From: Pirellulales bacterium
GTDB lineage: Bacteria > Planctomycetota > Planctomycetia > Pirellulales > Thermoguttaceae
Direction: 5' to 3'
NCBI GenBank assembly: GCA_016936015.1
Contig: JAFGPV010000078.1
Span: 62,001 to 126,000, forward strand
DNA length: 64,000 bases
Part shown: positions 55,547-64,000 of the stretch, one piece after another
How positions within the stretch are numbered: position 1 is the first letter of the stretch
How the letters are laid out: each line of letters opens with the position of its first letter
Translations under genes and position numbers: made by a program
The notes under the pieces: model-generated
What the model was told of the DNA's origin: nothing
Database searches by the model: none
What the model saw: the letters and a program-made list of their open reading frames with translations, nothing else

Positions 55547-57313
55547 TCAGAAGATATAGGCGTTTTTGTAGCCGGGAAGAGACTCGATTTTGTCGAGGAG
55601 TTCTTTCCGTCGTTTCCGGAAACGCGGATCGTTGACGGAGCCGTAGTCCTTCAGAAAGTCGGCCCAAGACAGGCCTTCGGGGAGATGCTCATAGGCGGGA
55701 AAGAACTCATCTCCCTGGAACGAGTCGGCCACGTTTTTTAAGATCAGAAAATTCTGTTCCAACTTTTTCGCAAAGGCGATGCCGGCCAGGTCCGCGGAAT
55801 AATCGGCGAAGCTGAATCCGCTCTTCCCCAGGGCGTCGGAGCACTCCTTGGCCGTTCCGAGCTGCTCGGCGATCTCCGGGCTGAGTTGGCTGCAGATTGC
55901 CGCCGAGAGGAAAAAATGCTGCACGAGGTCGCGCCGTCCGCGGAGGGTGGGATTGCCAAGGACGGCCAACCGGGCCCGGCGGTTCTCGGGAGTTTCCAGC
56001 TTTCTGGAAATTTTCTCCAGGCCGGCTACGCCTGAACCCCAGGGGAGATCGGAAAGCCCGATGCCCACGCCGAGCAAAAAGGCTTTGGTATCCCAGGCGG
56101 AGGGATAATTTTGCGCCGTTGCGGCGGCCCGGCGGACGAAAGCGTCGGTCAAGGCGTCACCCCGTAGCGGCTTCTCGGCCTGCCGGTTTTTTTCCGCCGT
56201 TTCTCGGATCGCTTGCAGCACCTGTCTCGTCCCCTCGAGGAACGTCAACGTTTTCGGCGGGGGGAGAAAACTGGGCACGGCAAGCATCGCCCGGTAACGC
56301 GGACTAGCGGGATCGACGACGATTTCCTTCTCGGCGGTCAGGTAGACCTGTTGGAGCTGGCGCCGGGCATCCATCGGCAGCCGCTGCAAGCCGTGGAAGG
56401 AACCCGCCCGTAGCTCGTCGACGAAGACGTTCATTGCCAAGACGCTCAGCGGATCGAATTGGATCAAGAACTGTGCTGAACGCGAGCGGTGATCGCCCAG
56501 CCGGGAACGCATCACCGAATTTTTATCCACGCTGTGGGTGGCCGCAAGAAAATGCCCCAGTTCGTGCACCAACACTTCGAGCCGTTCGCTTTTCGACACG
56601 TGTTGCGACCACTCACGAATGAGGATATACGGGTATAACGGTCCCCGGGTCCCTCCCAGGTGCACTTTTCCCTCGGGCTTCTTGTATTGGCTGGTAAATC
56701 CGATGGCCAGCCGGGCGGGGGCGGGATCGACCTGCTGCTCGAACTCCCGCAGCGTCCGGCCGAAATCGGTGAGGGCGTTGTCGGAGACCCACGTGTCCAC
56801 GGCCACGACCTCCAGATCCACGCCGCAGCAGGCCTCAAAAATCTTCGACGCCTCGGCGATCCGCTCGCGGAACTCTTTTTCCCAAACCGCCCGCACCATC
56901 GGTTGATCGTCGTCGGCCAGGAGCTTGACGGTTATTTTCATGGGAGTGCGGTCGATGATCCGCGGCTGGGGCAGCGGCAATCGGTCCTCCCCGGGCGCCA
57001 GTACCAGCTTTTTGGAACGCAATTCCAAGTATCCTTCCGTGTTGATAAAACACTGAATCGCGTTCGGCTCCAACCGATAGCGGCGCGTCGTTTTTCCCTG
57101 AAGAAATTCGATTCCCAGCGGGCCGGTTATGGGAACCGCCCGCACTTCCGTCGGCACCAGTGTCCCGGCCTGTGGGTGATGCTCGTTGCTCAGCAGCCGG
57201 AAATCGACTTTTGCGTCGGTCCGGTTTTCCAACACCGCCACCGCCGCGGCCAGCCGAGGTGCGCTCGCCGCGAGGACCCCAACGATAAAAATGGTGAAAA
57301 CGAGACGGTTCAT
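55547..57313 (-). CDS. Exported metzincin-like zinc protease
   Basis: The product has 588 residues. The start ATG at 57313 gives a signal peptide (MNRLVFTIFIVGVLAASA). The zinc site is HELGHFLAATH (His250, Glu251, His254, His260), the HExxHxxxxxH form of metzincins, followed by NSVMRS as a possible Met-turn. An N-terminal beta-rich domain of about 130 residues precedes the catalytic domain, and the C-terminal 280 residues are helical. An upstream frame to 57472 is basic and unlikely to be translated. It is convergent with the small secreted protein. Substrate unknown. Confidence 0.8.
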   Translation of the reverse strand: MNRLVFTIFIVGVLAASAPRLAAAVAVLENRTDAKVDFRLLSNEHHPQAGTLVPTEVRAVPITGPLGIEFLQGKTTRRYRLEPNAIQCFINTEGYLELRSKKLVLAPGEDRLPLPQPRIIDRTPMKITVKLLADDDQPMVRAVWEKEFRERIAEASKIFEACCGVDLEVVAVDTWVSDNALTDFGRTLREFEQQVDPAPARLAIGFTSQYKKPEGKVHLGGTRGPLYPYILIREWSQHVSKSERLEVLVHELGHFLAATHSVDKNSVMRSRLGDHRSRSAQFLIQFDPLSVLAMNVFVDELRAGSFHGLQRLPMDARRQLQQVYLTAEKEIVVDPASPRYRAMLAVPSFLPPPKTLTFLEGTRQVLQAIRETAEKNRQAEKPLRGDALTDAFVRRAAATAQNYPSAWDTKAFLLGVGIGLSDLPWGSGVAGLEKISRKLETPENRRARLAVLGNPTLRGRRDLVQHFFLSAAICSQLSPEIAEQLGTAKECSDALGKSGFSFADYSADLAGIAFAKKLEQNFLILKNVADSFQGDEFFPAYEHLPEGLSWADFLKDYGSVNDPRFRKRRKELLDKIESLPGYKNAYIF

Positions 57314-57601
57314 CCCATTGCAGATTGAGCGGATTTCATCCAAGGAACGCTTGGGGCGTTTGATCCTGGGACAAAAACATTTCCTCTTGGTAAACGCCCC
57401 GCGGCGGCGGGGGTGGAACGCGCCCTGTTCCACTTTCCGAAACCGCTTACCCTCATTATACGCGCTCTCCAAGAAGAATGTTCCCTTTTTTGCTCTGCCG
57501 GATGGACAAATGGTAAAGAGACCAAGCCCCCGGCTGTGGATGGTTTTTAACGCAACCGCGGAGGGGCTTTCTTTTTCCGAACGTCTGAATGCCGGACGAC
57601 G

Positions 57602-58240
57602 TCAGACCAATTCCTTACGTACCGCCCAGACGGCGGCCTGCGTACGGTCGGAGACGCCGATCTTCCGCAGAATATGCTGGACGTGCTCCTTGACGGTTTC
57701 GTAGCTGATGTGCAGCGCCTGCGCGATCTCCTTGTTCGTCAAACCATAGGCCAATTGGCGGAGAACTTCGCTTTCACGCTGGGTCAGCGGCACTTCCACG
57801 TCCGCCGTCAGCCGCGGGGTGGCTAACGCGCCGGTTACGCGGCGAAGCTCGTCCCGGGTCCAGGCGCTTTCGCCGGAGGCCGCCGAACGGATCGAATTCA
57901 GTAAATCGTCGCGGGAACACCCCTTCAGCACGTATCCGCACGCGCCCAAGGCCACGGCCCGGGCTACGTAAGTCGGATTGTCGAAAGTCGAAAGCATCAG
58001 CACCGGCAGATCGGGCTTGTCCAACTTGATGCGCCCCAGCGCCGTCAGTCCGTCGCCGTCAGGCATGCGGATGTCCATCAGGACCACGTCCACTTCGTTT
58101 TCCAGGGCAAACTTCACGGCCGCAGTTCCCGTGGCAACCTCGCCCACGACCTTGATGTCGGTCCCGGCAACCATGGTTTTCAAGCCGCTGCAAACCACTT
58201 CGTGGTCGTCGGCGATCAGTAAGCGGATTTTGTTGGTCAT
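57602..58240 (-). CDS. NarL/FixJ-type response regulator
   Basis: The product has 212 residues. The receiver domain has DDH near residue 12, the phospho-acceptor Asp in LMDIRMPDGDG and Lys in YVLKGCSR. The C-terminal LuxR-type helix-turn-helix is LTQRESEVLRQLAYGLTNKEIA, then TVKEHVQHILRKIG. No sensor kinase is adjacent, so it is an orphan here. Confidence 0.94.
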   Translation of the reverse strand: MTNKIRLLIADDHEVVCSGLKTMVAGTDIKVVGEVATGTAAVKFALENEVDVVLMDIRMPDGDGLTALGRIKLDKPDLPVLMLSTFDNPTYVARAVALGACGYVLKGCSRDDLLNSIRSAASGESAWTRDELRRVTGALATPRLTADVEVPLTQRESEVLRQLAYGLTNKEIAQALHISYETVKEHVQHILRKIGVSDRTQAAVWAVRKELV

Positions 58241-58498
58241 ACGATACTCCAGACTGTTGAATGGAGAAAAAGATTTGGATTTATTTGGTTAATGGTGATA
58301 ACGATAACTGATCGACCGAAGGAATAAAACGTCCCCCCTCGGTAACTAAGTCCAACTACTCCCAAATAATCATAGCAAAAAAAAACCCCCGGGGGAGTAC
58401 CCCAGCAGAATTTTGGGGGGAAATTCTACAATACAAAAAAATTAGTCGTCAATGACATAAATCATTATTTAACAATGAGTTGTGCCGTGAAAAAAATA
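58241..58498. other. Intergenic region upstream of the response regulator
   Basis: This AT-rich stretch with a CCCCCGGGGG palindrome near 58387 and G-runs should hold the response-regulator promoter (minus strand). No gene or RNA is recognised. Confidence 0.4.
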
Positions 58499-58536
58499 AA
58501 AAATCCCGATAAGGAGTATCCATTATCGGGATTTTT
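58499..58536 (-). terminator. Rho-independent terminator after tRNA-Cys
   Basis: A 14-bp perfect stem (58499-58512 with 58523-58536; AAAAATCCCGATAA and complement) has a 10-nt loop. On the minus strand it is followed by a T-run. It lies 14 bp downstream of tRNA-Cys. Confidence 0.88.
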
Positions 58537-58549
58537 ATGAAGTTATAAG

Positions 58550-58622
58550 AGGCGCCGGTGGGAGTCGAACCCACGAATGGCGGATTTGCAATCCGCTGCC
58601 TTAGCCACTTGGCTACGGCGCC
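58550..58622 (-). tRNA. tRNA-Cys (GCA)
   Basis: This is a 73-nt cloverleaf: acceptor GGCGCCG/CGGCGCC, D arm GCCAAGTGGC, anticodon arm GCGGA/TCCGC with loop TTGCAAA (anticodon GCA), T loop TTCGACT, and discriminator U, a known Cys identity element. It is followed by a clear terminator. Confidence 0.95.
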
Positions 58623-58979
58623 GCAAAATCGTGAAGCGCTATCTGGCTTCCTGCTATCCGCTCGCCAAAAAACAGGCACAGAGGCCTGCCCTCCTGGGAG
58701 CAAAAGGAGAATCTATCACTCAAAAAGTCGGCTGGCAAGCCCTGTGAACCTTATCCATTTTCAGGATTTTTTGGGAACTGTTGATTCCCGGGATTCTACC
58801 AACGGGAGGAGTACTACCTAACTCGAACGAATGGATTCAACACAAACTGGAATCGTGAAACGCCGGGGAAAAATGAGGAATCGAAGGCTTTTGTAATTTT
58901 TTCTCCCCTCATTGAGAATCCCACTTTCGAGCGTTAAAATCAATGTATTATATTTTCAAATTTACCATTAGGGGGGAGA
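58623..58979. other. Gap between tRNA-Cys and the HAD gene
   Basis: This 357-bp stretch holds the divergent promoters of tRNA-Cys and the HAD gene; TATTATATTTT at about 58946 is a plausible -10 region for the latter. An ACAGGCACAGAGGCCTGCCCTCC repeat word, split here by a mismatch, lies near 58672. No gene is seen. Confidence 0.4.
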
Positions 58980-59849
58980 ATGCTCATAGCACCCAAGCAC
59001 GACTACTTGGTTGGCATTGACTCCGACGGTTGCGCCTTCGACACGATGGAATTGAAACATAAGGAATGTTTCATCCCCAACATCGTCAATTTCATGGAGT
59101 TGCAGGGCGTCAGCAAGTATGCCCGGGAGGCGGCGGAGTTCGTTAATTTGTACTCCAAAAGCCGCGGGATCAACCGCTTTCCGGCACTTATCGAAACCCT
59201 GGAATGGCTGCAAAAACGGCCGGAGGTGAAGGCTCGGGGCGTTCGGATTACGATTCCCCAGTCGTTGCGGGATTGGGTCAAGGGGGAGACCAAGCTGGGC
59301 AATCCGGCTCTGGAGAAGGTCGTGCAGGAGACGGGTGACGCGGATTTGAAGTTGATTCTCGATTGGTCGAAGGCGGTCAACAAGGCCATCGAGGAAATGG
59401 TCCGCCACGTGCCTCCCTTCCCGTTCCTGCGGGAAAGCCTGCAAAAAATGAGTAGCCGAGCCGATATTCTTGTGGTCTCGGCCACGCCGCAGGAAGCCCT
59501 GGAACGCGAATGGGAAGAGCACAATTTGACTCGATACGTGATTGCGATCTGTGGTCAAGAGGTGGGCACGAAGAAGGAGCACTTGCAGACGGCCGCTGCG
59601 TATCCGGCCGGCCACACCCTGATGGTCGGCGACGCCCTTGGCGATTACCGGGCGGCGAAGGCCAACCAAGCCCTGTTCTTCCCTGTCAATCCCGGCGCTG
59701 AAGAGGCCAGTTGGAAACGATTGTATGAAGAGGGCATCGACCATTTTTTAAGCGGGAGTTTCGACGGCGAGTATCAGGAACAACTCCTGGCGGAATTCGA
59801 CCGTTATCTCCCCCATCGCCCCCCCTGGCTGGTAATGGATGAAAAATAG
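58980..59849 (+). CDS. HAD-superfamily hydrolase
   Basis: The product has 289 residues. Motif I is GIDSDGCAFD (Asp nucleophile), motif II is the Ser/Thr of LVVSATPQEA, motif III a Lys around GTKKEH, and motif IV is MVGDALGDYRAA. A cap of about 150 helical residues lies between motifs I and II (residues about 25-150), which suggests a C1-type cap. The substrate is probably a phosphorylated metabolite. The start has GGGGGGAGA just upstream. It precedes gnd and the SDR on the same strand. Confidence 0.88.
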   Translation: MLIAPKHDYLVGIDSDGCAFDTMELKHKECFIPNIVNFMELQGVSKYAREAAEFVNLYSKSRGINRFPALIETLEWLQKRPEVKARGVRITIPQSLRDWVKGETKLGNPALEKVVQETGDADLKLILDWSKAVNKAIEEMVRHVPPFPFLRESLQKMSSRADILVVSATPQEALEREWEEHNLTRYVIAICGQEVGTKKEHLQTAAAYPAGHTLMVGDALGDYRAAKANQALFFPVNPGAEEASWKRLYEEGIDHFLSGSFDGEYQEQLLAEFDRYLPHRPPWLVMDEK

Positions 59850-59960
59850 AAGCGGTTTTTTGCCGCTTCCTGGGATGATATTTTGCCGGGGCCGAGGATG
59901 GCCCGGCTTGCTGTTTCCTGAAGAACGTTTTTTACTTGAACCCCGTATTCTGAAACCTAA

Positions 59961-61406
59961 ATGACTACACCCAATTGTGACTTCGGATTGATTGGTCTTG
60001 CCGTCATGGGCGAGAATTTGGCGTTGAACGTCGAGAGCCGCGGCTATCGCGTGGCGGTATTTAACCGCACCGTCAGCAAGGTGGACGACTTCCTGGCCGA
60101 TCAGGCAAAAGGAAAGAACTTTCTCGGCTGCCACGCGCTCGATGAGTTGGTCCAATCGATCAAGCCGCCGCGGAAAGTGATGTTGATGGTCAAGGCCGGC
60201 CCGGCCGTGGACGAGTTCATCGAGAAACTGCTGGCGCTGCTCTCCCCAGGCGACGTGATCATCGACGGCGGCAACACACTGTTCTCCGAGACGGAGCGCC
60301 GCACCAAATACGTCGAATCGAAGGGCCTGCTGTACATCGGCACGGGCGTCTCCGGCGGCGAGGAGGGCGCGCTGAAAGGACCCAGCATGATGCCCGGCGG
60401 AAGCGAAGCGGCCTGGCCGCTGGTCAAGCCGATCTTCCAGGCTATTGCCGCCAAGGTGGGGCCCAAGGGCGACATTCCCTGCTGCGATTGGGTCGGCCCC
60501 CGCGGCGCCGGACACTACGTGAAAATGGTCCACAACGGCATCGAATACGGCGACATGCAGCTCATCTGCGAGGCCTACTGGATGCTGAAAAACGCCCTGG
60601 GGCTGACCAACGCCGAGTTGTACGACGTCTTTCAGCAGTGGTACGAAGGCGAGTTGAACAGCTACCTGATCGAGATCACCCGGGATATTTTCAGCGTCAA
60701 GGATCCGGAAACCGGCAACGAACTGGTGGACATGATTTTGGACACGGCCGGGGCCAAGGGAACCGGCAAGTGGATGAGCCAGTTGGCCCTCGACCTGGGC
60801 GTGCCCAGCACGCTGGTGACCGAGGCGGTGTACGCCCGGTGTCTTTCGGCAATGAAAGACGCTCGGGTTCGGGCTAGTAAGGTCCTTAAGGGACCAAGCG
60901 GCCGGTACGCCGGCGAGAAAAAGGTCTTCATCGAACAGATTCGGCAGGCCTTGTACGCCTCGAAGATTTGCAGTTACGCCCAGGGCTACGTGCAGATGCA
61001 GGCGGCCGCCCGTGAGCATGACTGGCCGTTGCGGTTCGGGCCGATCGCGCTCCTGTGGCGCGGCGGCTGCATCATCCGGGCCGTGTTCCTGGAGCGAATC
61101 AAAGAAGCCTTCGATGCCGATCCGAACCTGGAGAACCTGTTACTGGCGCCGTATTTTCAGCAGGCGGTCGAAAAGGCGCAGCCCGCCTGGCGGAACGTGG
61201 TCAAAACGGCCGTCGAATTGGGGATTCCCACGCCGGCCTTTTCCGCCGCCTTGGCCTATTACGACGGCTATCGCTCCGAGCGCCTACCGGCCAACCTGCT
61301 CCAGGCACAGCGCGATTACTTCGGCGCCCACACGTACAATCGGATTGACAAGCCTGGCATCTTTCACAGCGACTGGCTCCGGATGCGAAAGACGCCGAAA
61401 GCATAA
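59961..61406 (+). CDS. gnd: 6-phosphogluconate dehydrogenase, decarboxylating
   Basis: The product has 481 residues. It oxidises 6-phosphogluconate to ribulose 5-phosphate and CO2 with NADP in the pentose phosphate pathway. The Rossmann motif is GLAVMGENLAL, the substrate site GTGVSGGEEGAL, and the catalytic segment HYVKMVHNGIEYGDMQ. The C-terminal helical domain and YDGYRSERLPANLLQAQRDYFGAH complete the homodimer fold. Length is normal. Confidence 0.96.
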   Translation: MTTPNCDFGLIGLAVMGENLALNVESRGYRVAVFNRTVSKVDDFLADQAKGKNFLGCHALDELVQSIKPPRKVMLMVKAGPAVDEFIEKLLALLSPGDVIIDGGNTLFSETERRTKYVESKGLLYIGTGVSGGEEGALKGPSMMPGGSEAAWPLVKPIFQAIAAKVGPKGDIPCCDWVGPRGAGHYVKMVHNGIEYGDMQLICEAYWMLKNALGLTNAELYDVFQQWYEGELNSYLIEITRDIFSVKDPETGNELVDMILDTAGAKGTGKWMSQLALDLGVPSTLVTEAVYARCLSAMKDARVRASKVLKGPSGRYAGEKKVFIEQIRQALYASKICSYAQGYVQMQAAAREHDWPLRFGPIALLWRGGCIIRAVFLERIKEAFDADPNLENLLLAPYFQQAVEKAQPAWRNVVKTAVELGIPTPAFSAALAYYDGYRSERLPANLLQAQRDYFGAHTYNRIDKPGIFHSDWLRMRKTPKA

Positions 61407-61547
61407 CGAGGAGGACAGGCATTCTTGCCTGTCTCGTCGGCCGCCGGATCGCCGGACGGCCGGGCCCGAGGACGGGCCGGCTCGCTGGTTGAGAATGGTT
61501 GCGGTTGGAAAAAACTAACCCCTGAACCCCGAACCCTGGATCCTACC

Positions 61548-62333
61548 ATGACTCCTTCATCCTACCTCGAACAACAATTCGGACTGACCGGCCAGACGGC
61601 GGTGGTGATCGGCGGCGCGGGCGTTTTGGGCGGCGCGATGTGCGCAGGGCTGTTGCAGGCCGGCGCCCGAGTGATCGTGGCTGACCTGACCGAGGCGGGC
61701 TGCCAGGCCCGTGTCGAGACCCTCAAGCAGCACGGCGGGCAAGTCGGTTACTGCCTGGTCGATGTCACCTCCCGGAATTCATTGGAACTACTGTTGAAAG
61801 ACGCCGTCGCCGAGTCGCGCCGGGTGAACATCCTCGTCAACGCGGCGGGGATCAACGCCGGCAACGATTTTCTCGACGCCTCCGAGGCCGATTGGGACCG
61901 GATCCTGGCGGTCAACTTGAAGTCGATCTTTCTCTCCTGCCAGATCTTCGGCCGGCACATGATCGAGCAAGGCGGCGGATCGATCGTCAATATCGGCAGC
62001 GTCACCTCGCACCTGCCCCTTTCCCGGGTGTTCGCCTACGGGGCGTCGAAGGCCGGAGTGCTGAACCTTTCCCGAAACATCGCCCAGGACTTCGCACTGA
62101 AGGGCGTGCGGGTCAACGTCATCTGCCCCGGCTTTTTCCCCGCCGAACAGAACCGCAAGCTGCTCAGCCCCGAGCGGACCGACAGCATTATGCGGCACAC
62201 GCCAATGAAGCGTTTCGGCGAGCCGGAGGAGTTGATCGGCGCGTTGTTGCTACTGGTCTCCCCCAAGGCCGGCAGCTTCGTCACCGGCGCCGCCGTCGAC
62301 GTGGACGGCGGCTTCATGTGCTCCTGGCTATAA
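61548..62333 (+). CDS. Short-chain dehydrogenase/reductase
   Basis: The product has 261 residues. The start ATG at 61548 (MTPSSYLEQQF) is chosen because the frame upstream is encoded by a palindromic repeat (61409-61490). Motifs are GGAGVLGGAMCAG (cofactor loop), NAAG, the Ser of GSVTSHLP, YGASKAG (Tyr, Lys) and a C-terminal GGFMCSW. It resembles gluconate- or mannonate-type SDRs that act on sugar acids, which would fit the gnd neighbour, but the substrate is not proven. Confidence 0.9.
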   Translation: MTPSSYLEQQFGLTGQTAVVIGGAGVLGGAMCAGLLQAGARVIVADLTEAGCQARVETLKQHGGQVGYCLVDVTSRNSLELLLKDAVAESRRVNILVNAAGINAGNDFLDASEADWDRILAVNLKSIFLSCQIFGRHMIEQGGGSIVNIGSVTSHLPLSRVFAYGASKAGVLNLSRNIAQDFALKGVRVNVICPGFFPAEQNRKLLSPERTDSIMRHTPMKRFGEPEELIGALLLLVSPKAGSFVTGAAVDVDGGFMCSWL

Positions 62334-62424
62334 AGAAGAAACGGCGTCCTGCCGCTTCCCGTCGTCGATCATCACCCTGAAAACCGATTCACTTCCGCAT
62401 CACAGGAAGATGCCCTGAACCTTT

Positions 62425-63099
62425 TCACGAATTCTCTAGCACCCATTGGACGGCGCGGCGGTTCAACTCGGCGCTGTTTTTGAGGTTCAGCTTGCTCTTG
62501 ATTTTTTCCCGGTGGGTTTCGATGGTTTTGGCGGAGAGTTCGAGTTTCCGGGCGATGTTCTGGGTGGTCATCCCCTGGCCGATCATCTCGAAGACTTCCA
62601 ATTCCCGGTTGGAGAGCGATTTGATGGGATCGCCGTCGACGGATTGGCCGATCAGCACGTGCATCATGCGGTTGGCCATACGCGGGGAAAGGTAGATTTC
62701 ACCCCGGAGGACCTGGCGGAGGGCCTCGATCAGCTTTTCGATGGGTTCCTGCTTGGGGAGATAGCCCAAGGCGCCGGCGCGGAGCGCGCGTTCGGCGAAG
62801 AGCAATTCGTCGTGCATCGAGGAAACCAGCATCCGGATGTTTTCGTTTTTTGCCTTGATCTGGGCGATGAGTTCCAGGCCGTGGCCGCTTTTCAGCGAGA
62901 TATCGATGATCGCCGCATCGGGGTAGACCGTCTCCAGCAGCGCCAGGGCTTCGGCGGTGTCGGCGGCTTCACCGCAGACCTCCAAATCAGGCTCCTGAGA
63001 GATCAACTCCGTCAGGCCCCGACGAACAATGGGATGATCATCGACGATCAGCACTCTGTGTTTTTTTGGCACGGTCGGAGAGGAACCAAGGGTACTCAT
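62425..63099 (-). CDS. NarL/FixJ-type response regulator
   Basis: The product has 224 residues. The receiver has VDDH, an Asp acceptor in AAIIDISLKSG and Lys in YLPKQEP. The LuxR helix-turn-helix is LSNRELEVFEMIGQGMTTQNIA, then TIETHREKIKSKLN. The sensor gene starting beyond the window may be its partner, as both lie on the minus strand with a 201-bp gap. Confidence 0.94.
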   Translation of the reverse strand: MSTLGSSPTVPKKHRVLIVDDHPIVRRGLTELISQEPDLEVCGEAADTAEALALLETVYPDAAIIDISLKSGHGLELIAQIKAKNENIRMLVSSMHDELLFAERALRAGALGYLPKQEPIEKLIEALRQVLRGEIYLSPRMANRMMHVLIGQSVDGDPIKSLSNRELEVFEMIGQGMTTQNIARKLELSAKTIETHREKIKSKLNLKNSAELNRRAVQWVLENS

Positions 63100-63300
63100 G
63101 GCGATAAACTGCCTCCTACTTCATCCTGCCAGAAAGACTAAGATTTGTCAATTGCGGAAATGTCTCCGTTTGCTCATCTCCCGGAGAATAAATCATAGAC
63201 GAACCACGTCCCCGGAACGGCGTATCGGGAGCAAAGTGCGGCAGCGATTTCTCCGTAACCGCAATTTTAAAGCGTTCCAGCAAGAAAGCCCGCCGGAGGC

Positions 63301-64000
63301 TCAATCATCGGCGGCGGGGCGGGCGGCCGTGCTCCGGATGGCTGCAATCAGCAATTCGACCGGTTCGTCCTTGGAAAGATAGGAAACCGCTCCCGCTTTA
63401 TAGAGGGCCTGGGCGATGTCTTCTTCCCGGTGGGCGGAAAGTCCAATGATCCGCACGCCCGGCAACTCGGCGGTGATCCGCCGGGTGGCTTCCATGCCGT
63501 CGGCCCTGGGCATGGCGACGTCCATCAACACCAGGTCCGGATGGTGGCGCCGGGCCTGCTCGACGGCCGCTTCGCCGTCGGCGGCCTCGCCCACCACCTC
63601 CAGGTCCGGCTCCTGACGGAGCAAGTCCAGAAGTCCCTTGCGAAACACGGCGTGATCGTCAGCGATGAGGATCCGGATCTTGGCGACCGGGCGGGGAGAT
63701 TCGTGGTTAGCGGGAGCAGGGCCGGGATCGGCAGCCGGAGAGGGCGTAGGGGACGGGCAATTGGATGCGGTAGAAGGCGGCTGCCGGGAGGGAAAAGAGA
63801 TCTTTACCCGGGTCCCCTTCCCGGCCGTCGTCTGGATCTCCAGCCGGCCCCCCATCAGTTCTAGTCGCTCCCGAATGCTGAATAACCCGAAGCCGGCGCC
63901 CGGCAATACGGCTCCGTGACCGTTCATGCCTGGAATGCCTATGCCGTCGTCGGCGACTTCGATGCCGATTTGGCGGCCGGGCATCTCGTATAATTCAATG
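63301..64000 (-). CDS. Histidine kinase ATPase domain joined to a receiver domain, 5' part outside window
   Basis: The visible 233 residues start inside an HATPase_c domain: VADDGIGIPG (N/G1-like box), GFGLFSIRERLELMGG (G2-type box typical of HPK7/NarX-like kinases) and GKGTRVKISFP. A Pro/Ser linker leads to a receiver domain (ILIADDHAVFRKGLLDLL, Asp in LVLMDVAMPRADG, Lys in YLSKDEP). The frame remains open to base 64000, so the sensory and dimerisation domains are missing from the window. The C-terminal receiver may relay to the response regulator downstream. Confidence 0.9.
   Translation of the reverse strand, partial: IELYEMPGRQIGIEVADDGIGIPGMNGHGAVLPGAGFGLFSIRERLELMGGRLEIQTTAGKGTRVKISFPSRQPPSTASNCPSPTPSPAADPGPAPANHESPRPVAKIRILIADDHAVFRKGLLDLLRQEPDLEVVGEAADGEAAVEQARRHHPDLVLMDVAMPRADGMEATRRITAELPGVRIIGLSAHREEDIAQALYKAGAVSYLSKDEPVELLIAAIRSTAARPAADD

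Noticed and set aside
57314-57472. A longer N-terminus for the metzincin-like protease
   Set aside because: The upstream residues are strongly basic with no membrane character and precede a proper signal peptide at 57313.

Overview
The window looks like a chromosome segment of an anaerobic or microaerophilic planctomycete. This is inferred from a DUF1571 lipoprotein, exported proteins with EF-hand-like loops, an ECF sigma factor next to a one-TM partner, a Hanks-type kinase, a long class A RNase P RNA, GC-rich coding sequence and dense palindromic intergenic repeats. A lactate-permease family protein, a radical SAM enzyme, a ferredoxin-type membrane protein and a 2-hydroxyacyl-CoA-dehydratase-like (HgdB type) protein with its activase point to anaerobic metabolism. 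A Pirellulales/Thermoguttaceae-like origin is a guess; I could not run a phylogeny.

Layout. 1-23 kb is mostly housekeeping: YceH-like protein, glycine-zipper lipoprotein, GlsB-like protein, two transporters that share a 113-bp repeated leader, purM, a DsbD-like reductase, rnpB, a YhcC-like radical SAM protein, an FHA protein, rsgA, hflX, tRNA-Glu, a Ser/Thr kinase, pncB-nadE, two TatA/B proteins, tRNA-Val and a 648-residue unknown protein. 23-40.5 kb is a selenocysteine island. It holds tRNA-Sec (anticodon UCA), selD fused to an AhpD-like domain, an HgdB-like protein with its activase, selA and selB. It also holds four exported proteins that each read through an in-frame UGA followed, exactly 14 nt later, by a short SECIS-like hairpin. 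An Abi_2 (AbiF/AbiD-like) defence gene with a terminator-tipped leader sits inside the island. 40.5-50 kb holds a 1219-residue exported carboxypeptidase-regulatory-like protein, a DUF1571 lipoprotein, a ComEA-like protein and a sugar operon (permease, FucI-like isomerase, DhaK, DhaL). 50-64 kb holds a second copy of a candidate small RNA, uvrB, an ECF sigma/anti-sigma pair, a metzincin-like protease, tRNA-Cys, a HAD phosphatase, gnd, an SDR and three response-regulator/histidine-kinase genes; the last runs off the window.

How the parts fit. The main discovery candidate is the selenocysteine island. Machinery and substrates are encoded together, and the substrates are signal-peptide proteins, so the Sec residue would act outside the cytoplasm. 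A membrane [4Fe-4S] protein and a small membrane-anchored protein lie between tRNA-Sec and the three tandem selenoproteins and could supply electrons. The HgdB-like/activase pair sits inside the selD operon behind a good promoter. Conventional gene calling would truncate all four selenoproteins by 43-75 residues.

Two further non-coding systems stand out. One is the 113-bp structured leader in front of two different transporters. The other is a promoter-led candidate small RNA present at 3.7 kb and 50.3 kb. Dispersed palindromic repeats are abundant and in several genes lie in frame inside coding sequence.
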